This document shows positions 1-11,600 of a stretch of DNA of 64,000 nt, piece by piece. This DNA is from Owenia fusiformis (taxonomy: Eukaryota > Annelida > Polychaeta > Sabellida > Oweniidae). Under the pieces are notes generated by a model. That model was given only the letters and a program-made list of their open reading frames with translations. It made no database searches and was not told the origin of the DNA. The translations under genes and the position numbers were made by a program. Positions within the stretch are counted from its first letter, which is position 1, and each line of letters begins with the position of its first letter. The stretch lies in NCBI GenBank assembly GCA_903813345.2, contig CAIIXF020000003.1:23387248-23451247 (forward strand), written 5' to 3'.

Positions 1-290
1 TTGGGGGTGTAAGTTTGTGTAGAAGTATGTTAGTAATAAAGGGGAAGTACATGTATGTATGTTAGTGGGGGGTCCACTGAAACTTGGTGCAAGACTAGAC
101 ATAACTCACAAATGCACAAATGCAAAGTTCCTACAATTCAGATACTGCTGAATTGAGAGTCAGACTCACATATACAACTCAATTACATTCAAAGAAAAAC
201 ACATACTGTATATCAAATTAGTTTGTCCTTTACTTTTATTAACAAACAATGAGCTATGGCTTAGATTTGTAGACCACACAAAACTTGTAA

Positions 291-392
291 ATATGATGTA
301 CAATAGAGATTTATGATGTACAATAAACAGATTTGTGATGTACAATGAACAGATGTATGATGTACAATAAACAGATTTATGATGTAAAATGA
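291..392. repeat. 22-bp tandem repeat, about 4.5 copies
   Basis: Unit resembling ATGATGTACAATAAACAGAT begins near 293, 313, 335, 357 and 379, so the period settles at 22 bp. A short minus-strand open frame crossing it is an artefact of the repeat. Confidence 0.85.
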
Positions 393-505
393 ACATATAA
401 TGCAGTACTAATACCAGTCTCTGATGAGCCTAAATATTTAATGAAGAATGTGTAATATAGATCATCATCATACAAGTTATTATGAAGTGTTATGCATTCA
501 TTTTT

Positions 506-640
506 ATGTCTCTACTAGAAGTGATGACATATTGTTATAGTCTCCAACTATCTTGTGGATGATGTTTGGCAGTCAGCATTCGGTGTCTGTAACAAATGGT
601 AGGAAGTAACATTTTGCATGTTGTTTATTAGTTATATGAC
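506..640 (+). repeat. Dispersed ATGTCACCACC-family repeat, copy a
   Basis: Carries the family landmarks in order: a GACATATTGTTATAG-type 5' part, TCTCCAACT..TTGTGGA, a TTTGG/CAGTCAGC-rich variable middle, CTGTAACAAATGG, and ACATTTTGCATGTT. The first few bases of the terminal inverted repeat are degraded. Confidence 0.7.
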
Positions 641-701
641 AATAACTGAAATCCTTTGTACTGGGAACTTGCTGTCGATATACATATTTTGATTGAACCT
701 T

Positions 702-1463
702 CAAGGCCTCATATAACGTGTAAACCACTTTGTCTTATATTGTACCCATGACCCGATGTTATTAACCCTTAAAGGGTAAGGGGGGGCAGTTCTATCCCCT
801 TAAGAATTTTTTGATAACCTTTTTCGTAGTTGACCTTTTGACCTGAAACTTACTGGCTTTTCTGAAAACTGAATTAGGCATGTTTTAGCGAAACAACTGT
901 GACTCTAACACCCTTAGGAGGAAAGTTAGAGCTGTTCAAAGTGAGTAAAATACCCAAATTATCAGGTTTTTTTTTACTTGAAACGAAAAACCCCTTATAT
1001 TAGTTCTTAGACTTTGAATTTCTTCATTAATAATGGCTCAATATTGATGGATATTAAACGGATTGTCCGTTTTCAAGATAATAGGGGAGAGGGGGGCAGA
1101 TCTGCCATTGGTGTAATTTTCTATAGCCTAACTGTTAAAATGTGGCATGTGAAACTTTTCAAAATTTTAAAAAGTGGTTTTTGAATGACCCTTTCTTTTT
1201 AAAACATTTTTGCACCCTAAAACATTTTAGTACCACGCAAAATATAACATTCTGTTATTGAAATTATATCTCCTTTCTTTATTCTTCACAATGATGTTAA
1301 AAAGATAATGTGTTTTCCACTGTTAATAGTGGAATATTTGATGATTAAAAATTTAAACTTTTGTTTGAAAAATGGCGAAAAATTTAGAAATAGGCTAAAA
1401 AACTGACCAACTCTTTTTCCAGAAAAATGAAAACTTTTTTTCAAACTTTACATGGAACCTTTA
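702..1463. mobile_element. MITE-like element with AAAGG(C/T)CCC ends, copy 1
   Basis: Left end AAGGCCTCATATAACGTG then TAAACCACTTTGTCTT; the right end, read in reverse, is AAAGGTTCCATGTAAAGTTT. A related copy at 35862-36349 shares both ends and an internal GTGAAACTTTTCAA segment. No convincing target duplication. About 760 bp, non-coding. Confidence 0.55.
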
Positions 1464-1585
1464 AAGAAAATTATTAGTTTCCAATATCATTTTGTAATTT
1501 GATCATTAGATTTGGGAACATAATATGAAAACACAGTGATTCATATCACACTTTGAAGAGCAAAATGGCCACTATGTAATTACTC

Positions 1586-1997
1586 AGATGCGAGTAGGTA
1601 GTTACCAGTTTCGCCACCAGGTGGCTGAGTCGGGGGGAAATAACATGGCAGGGTATTACAAAATTCCCTTAAACTTGAATATTCATCAGTTTTAGTGGTT
1701 CAGTTTTCATATTACCTTTTTGTATCTGATAGTTATACAAATTAAAATATGCCCAGTAAAAGAAAATCTTATCTGCCCAACACAAGAAAAGATATTTCAC
1801 TTTTTGTGATTTTACAACATAGGCTCTATGGGGAATCTCCCCGACCTAGAAGTCACATTTTCAGAGAAAATTAAATTTTCAAAGTTGATTAACTCTTCAA
1901 ACCCACATTTCTAGATGTAATTCTACATGTAGATTCCAAATATGACATCAGTTTGAATTTTTGATGACGTAAATCAAGATTGTTTCTACTCGTATCT
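1586..1997 (+). mobile_element. 412-bp element with short inverted ends, copy 1
   Basis: Begins AGATGCGAGTAG and ends CTACTCGTATCT, an imperfect 12-bp inverted repeat. A second full copy (17510-17918) lies in opposite orientation with the same landmarks: TCGCCACCAGGTGGC, a GAAATATCTTTTC-type centre and TTTCTAGATGTA near the end. Non-coding. The transposon family is not identified. Confidence 0.7.
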
Positions 1998-3656
1998 AGT
2001 CTATTTACCCAGCATGCCCAAATGCCTTAATTAATCAGATCACTCTTCTGCTCTTGCATTTATAAAAATGTCAAGTTGAATGGGTAAACAGTTAACATGC
2101 AGTTTTGATCACAGATTTTTGTGGTGCCAGTGCCGCCATGATGCACACATACACATCGGTACAAGATACTACAACATAGCACTTTTTCAGTGCTATAAAA
2201 CAGTCAGTATCTAACATGTCTAAGGCAGGAATAAAAGTGGACTTAAGAGTAAGATATTATATAACAATAAGACGAACATATTCTTTATATATTTTTTATA
2301 TTTAATAATCAATAAATAATTTCATACACCAGTAGAAAATGTACATTTTGTGACTAAGATATTTTGCATTATTATTATTTTGTATTTACTATTTGAACAA
2401 ACAACTACAATCACTAGATCGTCCTCCTATAAGCAAAATGGGACCACTCTTACATGGGATCAGTCCTCCTATGAGGGATAAATTCTACAAGCACTCAGTC
2501 CTCAATATTAAGAGATCAGTCCTATAAGCTATAAATGATAATCATCCTATGACAGCAGAATGCCTCGGTCTGTCGGTCCTGTTTCTAGTGGGAGGGGCAA
2601 ATATATACTATACCACTCTATACTCCAGGAAAAATATAAGATGGTCGTGTGTTTGTTTTTCTTGCTGTAATCGTGAAGAGAATAAGAAAATCTCTTATTA
2701 GAGACGAAAAATCATGAAAGTAGAATTGAATTTATAAAACAGGAGGAAATCTATAAGGAAAAAGCGAACATTTCATTCATTCATTTTATTTCTATAGAAA
2801 TAAAATTCGAATCAAGAAAACATTTATCTGAGAGACAGAAGCATGTGGTCATACAGTACCAAAGTAGAAAAAATGATTTCTCAATAGCATTCAATTGATA
2901 TAAACTAGAACTATCAATATACAATCAAATGGTATTAAGGATTTTATAACAGTATTACACACAGCCACAAAAATTATCTTAATTAGAGACAGTCCATTAG
3001 GTAATTGACTATGCGTTCTTGAAGCTGTGTACAATACTGATTATTAATTATATGTATAGATAGATGACTGAGTACCAAGTCACACATTTGGTGATTTTTT
3101 AATCAAACTACCAATGATGCATGCTTATCACAGTATTTTAACAGAAATACTGTCTATATACATTAGTAAGCTTGATATATGATTAAAACAAAATTCAGAA
3201 ATGTTTAATGACAAGCATTGGTTAAATCATACGATGTAATGATAAATTATTAATATACTTGACTCATTCATGTCAACAGATCACATGTCTAAATTTGGAG
3301 TGTTTTAGTTGGGATATGTGGTGTAAACTAAAAGTAATAAAATGTATTAACTCAACCACTGTGAGATTGTTCCTGATATAGAAGATGGGCTCTATAATAC
3401 TGCAATTTATAACACTGTTAATATAGCCGAGTACAGTGAAACCCATAATGTTAGTACCCATTACTCGTGGCATGCATAGCAGAATGAGGACGTTTTTTGA
3501 GGCAATTTTTTTATTTTTCTCTGAAACAAATTTCTCACAACAAAGCATTAACCTACAAAATATTTTAGTCTCAGAATTTTGAATTTTTTGAAAGTGCCAA
3601 TCGCTGAAGTATTGGATTTCATCTATGTGCACTCTTAATTTCACTGGCATTTTATG
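1998..3656. other. No gene recognised
   Basis: A+T-rich sequence. Around 2400-2560 there is a loose run of GATC(A/G)GTCCTCCTAT-like phrases that may be an old short tandem repeat. A 125-residue minus-strand open frame at 3273-3650 shows no recognisable motif and is not called. Confidence 0.5.
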
Positions 3657-3792
3657 CCTGGGTCACATTTGCTCCGATTCTTCGGCCGGCGCCTGGTCAA
3701 TTGAGTATCCTGTTCACAATTGTATTCAGTTTTGAACAGAATACTCAATCGGCTGAGCGCCAGCTGATGAATCGGAGTAAATGTGACCCAGG
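3657..3792. mobile_element. 136-bp foldback (hairpin) element
   Basis: The two halves are reverse complements over about 55 bp each: left CCTGGGTCACATTTGCTCCG, right CGGAGTAAATGTGACCCAGG. A few mismatches and a short loop near 3720. It is G+C-richer than its surroundings. Target duplication not clear. Confidence 0.85.
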
Positions 3793-4845
3793 AATTAGGT
3801 AAGAATCACATATGCTTTTAATATCTTTTATACCGATTTTTCGGGAGTGCGAGCATACATGGAAAAGTCGTATTACATTTTTCATTCCACTAGGCATACC
3901 TTTACAGATCCATAAAAAATGTAAACATGCATATACATGCTAACTGTAAATATGTTTCACTGTGCATTCCAACCTGTACATAAATAGATATATATCTAAA
4001 CAATTCCTTCCACCTCTCTTGAATTCTCCACCAAGAGTTAAAGATACCAACTTGGTCACACTTAATATCCCACATACCATTTCTTTCTGTTACTTGAATA
4101 AAGCATTTCATTCGTGTTATTCCCACGGACCTCAAGGCCTATTCAACTTCCTGATTCTGTCATAGAATACAGATGTGGGAATACTGTATGACCACAGTGA
4201 TATCCCTTCAACATCATACACCCTTCTTTCTGTTAACTTCAGGATAAAATGGGTCAATATCTTTATAATTCACCACTCCATTCTTTTATATTAACTTTCA
4301 ATGACTCCTCACTGTCTATCTCTCCTGTACAATTTCCACTATTTTATGTATCTCACTGTCTTATAACTCCTCAGTCTGGTCTCTTCCCTCTACAATTTCC
4401 TATGATCATATGCAATGTTTTTGTTATTCTAATAGACAAACATGTACTTACTGGTTCTGAGTACTGGCTTTGTATGTTACTTGATGGCTACATGTGATTG
4501 CATGTGATACAGTTAAACTCATATAGTATGTAAAATGAACACATTCAGCTTTCAGAGACTTCACTTAACACCATGTATGTATCAAATCCTAGAAGTTTTC
4601 AATCAAAAATTGAGTTTGAAGTCAAGTAAGTTTGCAGTAAGTTTTCTTTTTCCATTTTTAATGACAATTAGACATTGGTTAGTAGTCTTTAAAAATCATG
4701 CTGGGCATTATGTTATATTCTGTTTAAAATTAAATGATTTAAACTGATTTTCATGCATTTTGAATTATTCAGAGTTAATGTGAATGTGTTGGTCTCTCAG
4801 GCTCTACAATATAAAGTGTAAGGTAGTCTTAAAGCTCGTGAAGAA
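3793..4845. other. No gene recognised
   Basis: A+T-rich. Short open frames on both strands (60-82 codons) have no family resemblance and unremarkable composition. Not called. Confidence 0.5.
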
Positions 4846-5004
4846 CAGTAAAACCTGTCTAAGCGGGGCACCTTTGGTACCTCTAAAAAGTGTTCCACTT
4901 GGGAGGTGTTTCATTCATAGATTCATTTAACATTAAGTCAGTTGGTCTTGGAACTCTGAAAAGTGTTTCACTAACAGAGGTGTTCCACTTTACAGGTTTT
5001 AGTG
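4846..5004. mobile_element. CAGTAAAACCTG-family MITE, degraded copy
   Basis: Left end CAGTAAAACCTGTCTAAG; right end CAGGTTTTAGTG followed by TA. The interior carries family phrases (GTGTTCCACTT, AGAGGTGTTCC). The TA flank survives only on the right. Better copies at 49323, 63760 and 12398. Confidence 0.75.
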
Positions 5005-5186
5005 TATAGAGCAACTTCAGACATCCACCTTGCCTGGTAATCGTGGCATTCTGTTTTACAATTTTTGCTGTTATAGTTAGGACACTGACCGTTACATCTT
5101 CAAAATTAAAAATCATTAGTTATAGCCATTCAAATATCTAATCATGTGCATAAAGAATGTACTTTATCATACATTCAAATACAGAC

Positions 5187-5326
5187 CACCAGCAGATCTA
5201 GAGGGGGGCGTCCTAAAAATTCGGAAAATTTGTGTTTTGCCTCATTGCTTTTTGCAAAATTTGACTCTTCGCTCACAGTTATTATCACACGCCCCCCCCT
5301 AACACAAAATCCTGGATCCGCCCCTG
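5187..5326. mobile_element. 140-bp CAG...CTG element with 5-bp TSD
   Basis: Right end reads in reverse as CAGGGGCGGATCCAGG, a common non-autonomous transposon terminus in marine invertebrates. The left end is a diverged counterpart. The direct repeat CAGAC flanks it at 5182-5186 and 5327-5331. Interior has C- and G-runs and no coding. Confidence 0.75.
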
Positions 5327-5382
5327 CAGACTAACATCTTCATTATCAATAATCATTATTAGTTTATCTATATAGCCATTCA

Positions 5383-5446
5383 TCAATATATTTAATCCTG
5401 CGTGTTGATGAAAGAACAAGATCCTATTGAAGATTCAAACATTGAG
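5383..5446 (-). pseudogene. Decayed duplicate of the RanBPM last-exon end
   Basis: Minus-strand reading from an ATG gives MFESSIGSCSFINTQD then a stop, against [16 protein letters not shown] followed by YIH in the true exon. Nucleotide similarity continues past the stop. It lies 55 bp downstream of the RanBPM stop. Neighbouring phrases at 5094-5135 and 5335-5380 also repeat, suggesting local tandem duplication. It lacks the first half of the exon and an acceptor. Confidence 0.7.
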
Positions 5447-5502
5447 TGTGACACCTCCATTAATTATCCTTAATTTAGAGGATACAACATATTAGGTGTG
5501 TA

Positions 5503-5633
5503 TCAATGTATATAATCCTGAACATTGGCGAAAGCACAAGATCCTATAGCAGATTCAGACATTAGTTTCATACATTCGGTAGTTTGTCCAATTGCAATCT
5601 CCAGAGGTGGTTGCTTAGGTAAATTGTGGGACT
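5503..5633 (-). CDS. RANBP9: RanBPM exon 10 (CRA end and stop)
   Basis: Encodes residues 554-596: [20 protein letters not shown], then [16 protein letters not shown] and TGA at 5503-5505. Acceptor GTTGCAG|AG. A decayed second copy of the 3' coding end lies 55 bp downstream (5383-5446). Confidence 0.94.
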
Positions 5634-8600
5634 CTGCAACAATATAAAATATTGATGATTTAGTAAAATATTATATTTAATAGAAGGAAGTAGGATTTGA
5701 GCAAGTTCAGGTCAACTCGAGTATATTAGATTAGGTCATTTAATGAATGGAAAAGCAAGTTGTTGAGCATCCACATTGAAAGAACACAGGCCTTACATCA
5801 CTTTATTTTAATCAGCTTCAAAATTTTTTGTTTGAGAATATTTTGCTTTGACTGTATCCCCTTACCTAATATAGCACTGTTAAGGCTAGCACATATAGGT
5901 TCTCTCTGTACAGGGTCTAACTGGTAACCTACTGGGCTAGACCAGGGGTCAGAATACGCTAGCAGACTGAAGGCATCCTATAACATAGAATACATGTACA
6001 GTGAAAATGATAGTGACATTTTTCGTGACTTGATCTGATTGACAAAATTTGATGCAAACATACTCTGATTTTCATTCTGTGTGATACAGAGTCTACATTT
6101 AACTCTGACATCACACTATCATACGCTTTGCCAAGTTTGAGAAATACACTTTATTAAAACATCATGCACTATATCCAAAATTGTATGATCAAAATGCAAA
6201 AATTAGGGAAAATACCTGCAACGCCTTTTTATTGTTTTCATTCTTGCCATATTCGCGCCTGAGTTGTTGGCTAAAAGTTTGTAGTTCCCTGCCGTACTGC
6301 AGCATTTTCTCTATTGCCCCCGGGGCTCCACCACAAATCTGGCGTTTCTGAGTGGGTTGGTCAAGTTCTGAAATGTATGAGTAAGAGGGTAGACTAAGGA
6401 TCGACTTCTGTTTTACCTTTTCTAGATAATGTGGTAACTTCCTGTTTTATTGTAGTATTGGTTATGTATGTATCACAGAACTATCCATACTATGGCTTGG
6501 CTTACCACAGTATCTGAGTGCAGTGTTAGACCCAGGGCAATATGTGCTGGGTAAGACCTGATTCAATGTGGCCATGAAAACACACATATCAACAAAGCAC
6601 TGAGATTTTTCAATATGTTGCAAAAAATATTCCATAAATGTGTTGTCATGGTGAAACCTACTCATCTATATTGTCATGGTAACACCTACCCATATCTTCA
6701 TCGTCATGGTGAGCTCCATTGAGACTCCCGTTTAGACTCCCATTCATGGCACCATTACTTTCTCCATTACTCAGCCTCTCTTCCAATTCCCCATTCTCCA
6801 TTTCAACGTCACTATCATGTCCTAAAGTCCTATCAACAGCACCATTACTAGTGCTATTACGAGTGTTTAGTTCACTTTCTGAAATTGGTCCGAGGTCTGA
6901 GTTTGTATTTTGGTGACCTGACATGTTAGATTTGTTTGTGATTATCCGTTCACGATTTATAGGACTATTACTGCGACTGGATCGTTGTGATGATATCCCA
7001 TGATGAACTGGGCTCATATTGGGTGATGATCGTGAGCTACCGCTACTATGACGGGATTGTGGACTGCGTATAGCCGGACCACGTACTTCGGTGTCCGTAC
7101 CATTGACCATTTCTATGAATTGTCTACATTTAAGAAGGAACAGTAAGTTTGCGTTGTGATCAAGGAGCCCTGGGTAAAGATGTTGTGTGGTGTCAATAGC
7201 TTCTCCCATTCTACCTGCTAACACCAACTTCTGTATTCCTGAAAAATAACCAAATATATTTCTTCAACTGTACATTTCCAGTTGTCCAGATGTTGCTATC
7301 ACACAAAGGGGTTTGCTAAAAGACCCACATTTAATTCGAGACTAGGCGTTAACAAGCAAAATGTCACAACCTGCCATTTGGTACAGATGCCAGCAGCCGA
7401 ACAACAAGTAAATTTGGAGATAATAACAATATGTCACCACTTGTGGTGGTGAAAAAAATGATATGACAGTGCCAAGATCCAGCCATTTCTATCTATAGGT
7501 AAATACAGTGTCACAGTGAATGAACTAACTTTGTCTGTTCTTTATTGAAGCTAACTCTTCTTCTATAGATTGTCCCGTACTTCTAGCAAATGACTCAGCA
7601 GTACCACAATACCCATGATGCACCAGATACGTGGATACAAATCTGAAAATAAACAACATCTTTAAAATAGTCACAAAAAAAACTTGTGGTGGTGGCAAAA
7701 TAATTTTGAATCTGAAAAACTATAGTTTACCAACGATTATAGTATTAATATAATAGTGGAAAATCATGAAATCAAAATCTAGGGAATGAAGTGCAATGAA
7801 TGAATTAAGCAAAGAAAGAAAAGTCCATGAAGTCTATCACTAAATTTATAAGAAACATCATTAAATATGTATCTTCATTGAACTTTCAGAGAACAACTAG
7901 GGGGAATAATCAGATTGTGATATTCTGGATTAGATTTACTTTTGTAGTGTAGTCTGCCAGTCCCCACGTTTATCATTTACAGGAAAGTCTTCTATGGTCT
8001 TCCTGGTTTTCTTTTTCCACTCCTAAAATAGAAGACAAATGTACAGTCAAACTGGGAGAGGCATGGGGATAAGATAGGCTTTACTCTTTAAGGTTTATTT
8101 CACAATCAAGACTATACACAGTCTGTATTATGAAATGCAAGTTAAGTGTGCATCGAACCATCAAAATTTTCACTGAGAATCACTAAACAATTTAATTTTT
8201 AATTATGATGTAGCACTTTTTGATTATAGTACAGAACATGCACTTAACATGAATCTGCTGTACTTAATTATATATTTGTATTTGTCATAAAAGAAAACAT
8301 AATTTGAGGCGAATTCATTGAACCAACAAACATACATTGTGACAATAGCACCAGAAGAAGTGAGTAACTTCCATAATAAATTGTTATAGGTATCATGAGA
8401 TTCCCCTTAGCTTTCCTAATATGGTCCTACAAGCCTTATATGGATCTATCACATGACAGCAACACTAACCTTCATGTAATCCTCTATATCATATACAAAG
8501 GGTGTCTGTCCAAAGTTCGCCTCGACCACCTCCCCTGGAGTCTGTAGCCCCACAGTTGGGTACAAGCTATTCTGCAAAAATAAACATATACAATGTACAT

Positions 8601-11600
8601 ACAATTAAATAGAACTAAAAATAATTAGATCTTAATGACAGGGGTAAAGGTCTAAGAGAGTCTCTTGAATTTCTTCAAAATCATTGAAACCTTTTACTTT
8701 GATAGACCTATCTATCAATATAGCTCATCCCCTTATGACCCACATTTGAGCACAATTTATTATACACTGTATAATATCATTGCTACTTAGAATACATCAG
8801 TAACAATGTCCAGGTTAGTGTTTCACCTGCCCACTTGTGTTAGTATGCAACATACATGGTGCTCAACTACAGCTTACTTTCATATTTTACACATTCATTT
8901 TATCTCTGTGGTAAGGTGGTAAGCAAGAGATGTAATTATGTCTGTCATTTCTAAAGCTCTGGGGTTTCCCTCCTCTTGTTGCCAAGGGATACTTCAGAGT
9001 ATGATGAGTTGTGACAAGAGCAATACGAAGGCCTACTTACTGGTAAATCAGAGAAAGCTATCCCAAGATGCACTCCATTCTTTGTGTAAAAACATGTCTT
9101 GTCAATTAAGTTCAAGCAACAGCCAATCACATCACCAGTCGTAAAAGTTGGTCCATACGGTTGACCCGTCCCAGAGGAGCAAAACGAGTGCCCGTCATCT
9201 CCATGGTAACCATAAGAATGGCGATCCCAGCCGGGTAGTCTGTTCATGTTCACCCCCTGTGCTGATAAGCCTATACCCATGTACCTAAATATAAAATATA
9301 ATATAAATATATGTGTAAATCATACTGACGTTTATTTTTTGTTTTCTCTTATGTTCTTTAAACTGTGTTTAGTTCAATATTCCTTTTTATTCAATTGCTC
9401 ATTCAAATCTCATGATTCTATTCAAAATTGCAACTAAATACCACAAAATGTTTTGCCCATTAAGTTAAAGGTTTTTTGAGCTACAATATCCTTCCATTAG
9501 TCCAAATCAGTGATAAAATGAAAATAAGATATAGCAATCTTAAGTGTCTTTATCTGACCTGTTTAGCAAAGGCATTACTATCTAGCTTATCAAATATCAA
9601 TAAGGCATAAAATTAAGCAATATTAAGTACAGTAACTTTTATAACTTTTAGTCGCTAAAATCCCTTCTCACAAGCTTTAGATAGAGACTTATGAATCAGA
9701 GTGGACTATCTTGCTTATCAACAAGAAATGAAAAGCAATCTTGGCAGTGATCTCCCAAACAATAAAGCAAGTGGACGAAGGACCCATGTGAGACTAAAAA
9801 TAGGCTTGCACCCACCTGAAAATTCATTTGCAGCCACTTTAAAATGAGAAACACCATGAAAAATGGCCATATTTTGACCAATTTCAGTCTGAATTGTGAA
9901 AATGAGAATTATGCACCCACTTCAGAAAAAAATCCTGGAGAACACTGCTGGAATAACTTTTCTTTGACCTGATTAGTTAAGACGATCTTACCCATCTCTC
10001 CCTTTGCTTATGATCTTCACCTCAAAGTAATACACCCCACAAGAGGCGGGTATGGGGTGTGTTGCCCGAACACTGGCTGCATCTTTGTGTGTCTTTCCTA
10101 CACCTGAATATACATAGAAAGTATCCACATAAGCATGAGGTTATTCAATCTTGAAATACACCCCTCCATAAAAGCTACATGTTTATGCATCTTTCCTACA
10201 ACATGGGGTCATTTAACCTTAAAATACACCTCCATAAAAGCTGCATCTTTCCTACAAGTGAATGTAAAGAGAAAGTATATAATTTACATATATTAACATG
10301 GAGTTAACCTTAAAATACAACACCTCTGTAAAAGCTACATGTTTCATATACCTGAAGGTACAAAGAAATGACAAACATGAGCATAGGGTTATTTAACCTT
10401 GAAATACACCCCCTCCATAAAAGCTGCATCTTGTTGGATTTGTAATAGAAGTTGCATTGTCAGTTACAATGGAAATTAACATGAATTGCTTTTTACTAAA
10501 ACCAATTAATTATGATAGAATATTGGAAACAGCTTCACACCAAAGTATTCATTAGCTAGTGCTCATATTGTGAGTCTGATTATCATGGAAATATGTTATG
10601 CACAGGAAAGTGTTGATTTTGGGAGGTGCTCACTATATAGATCTTCACAGAACATTGCAGGTTATACTCTACAATAAACATCCATTTAAACTCATCGCTA
10701 ACTATGTCTCTCTGGTAATGCTTCTTCTAAACCATTCCCTTGAATAACACCTTGAATGAACACTTTTTGGATTTACTCTTTATTTTGGTATGTATGCAAC
10801 TCTGTCCCATTTGCTTCATTCCTTGCTAATTCAACCCACTTCCACTCAATATATCCACTCAATATTTCCACTCAATATATATATGAATATCTTAAAACGA
10901 TGTGTTATAAATGTAAATGAAGTACTGTATATTGTAAGTATATTTATAGTAGAACATGAATCAAAACAAAACAGAAGACTTCAACCATGGGCTTTAACAT
11001 TAATCACTGTTCACAACCTGGATACAAAATCACGTAGAGCTCATGTTTCAAACACAAGATAAAGTGGTTTAGGATGGAATTAACATGGAACGGTATAAAA
11101 ACACAATATGAATGCTCTAAAGTGTTTAAAATAGAAGAAAATCTGACATTGCATTGGTGTTTAATGAAGAAATTCAAAGGAACTACCGTGACCAGAACAC
11201 CTCCATCACTCACTCGTAATCTGCAATAATTATAAAAATAGACTTGTATATTATGTAAACGAAAGAACTAGCTCTCCCCTATGTTGCAATACACATCTAA
11301 CAAAGCTACTACAAGTTCAAAATGCATTGATACATGTACATTTTTTTTATGCTAGGCCAACCTGAAATTGTCTCTCTCAAAGGATGGTGTCTCTTCCCCG
11401 TTGAGTTATACATTAATTCCATAACTGCCTTACTTTTAATCATAAAGAGGAATTGGGGATGGCTGCAATTTAATTGGCCAAAACGAAACAGTGGTTGTTT
11501 TAACCCATTTCATGTATGTATTTAAGATCAGCAGCAAAGTATCAGCATACAGGAAATGAACATCCTTGGTCCAAGGGTATTTCACTTCATTCAATGGCTG

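Noticed and set aside
3273-3650. 125-codon minus-strand open frame
   Set aside because: No family resemblance, no supporting splice context, and it ends at a hairpin element.
9246-9437. Plus-strand frames opposite RanBPM exons (also 8938-9144, 6719-6916)
   Set aside because: Antisense shadows of well-supported minus-strand exons.
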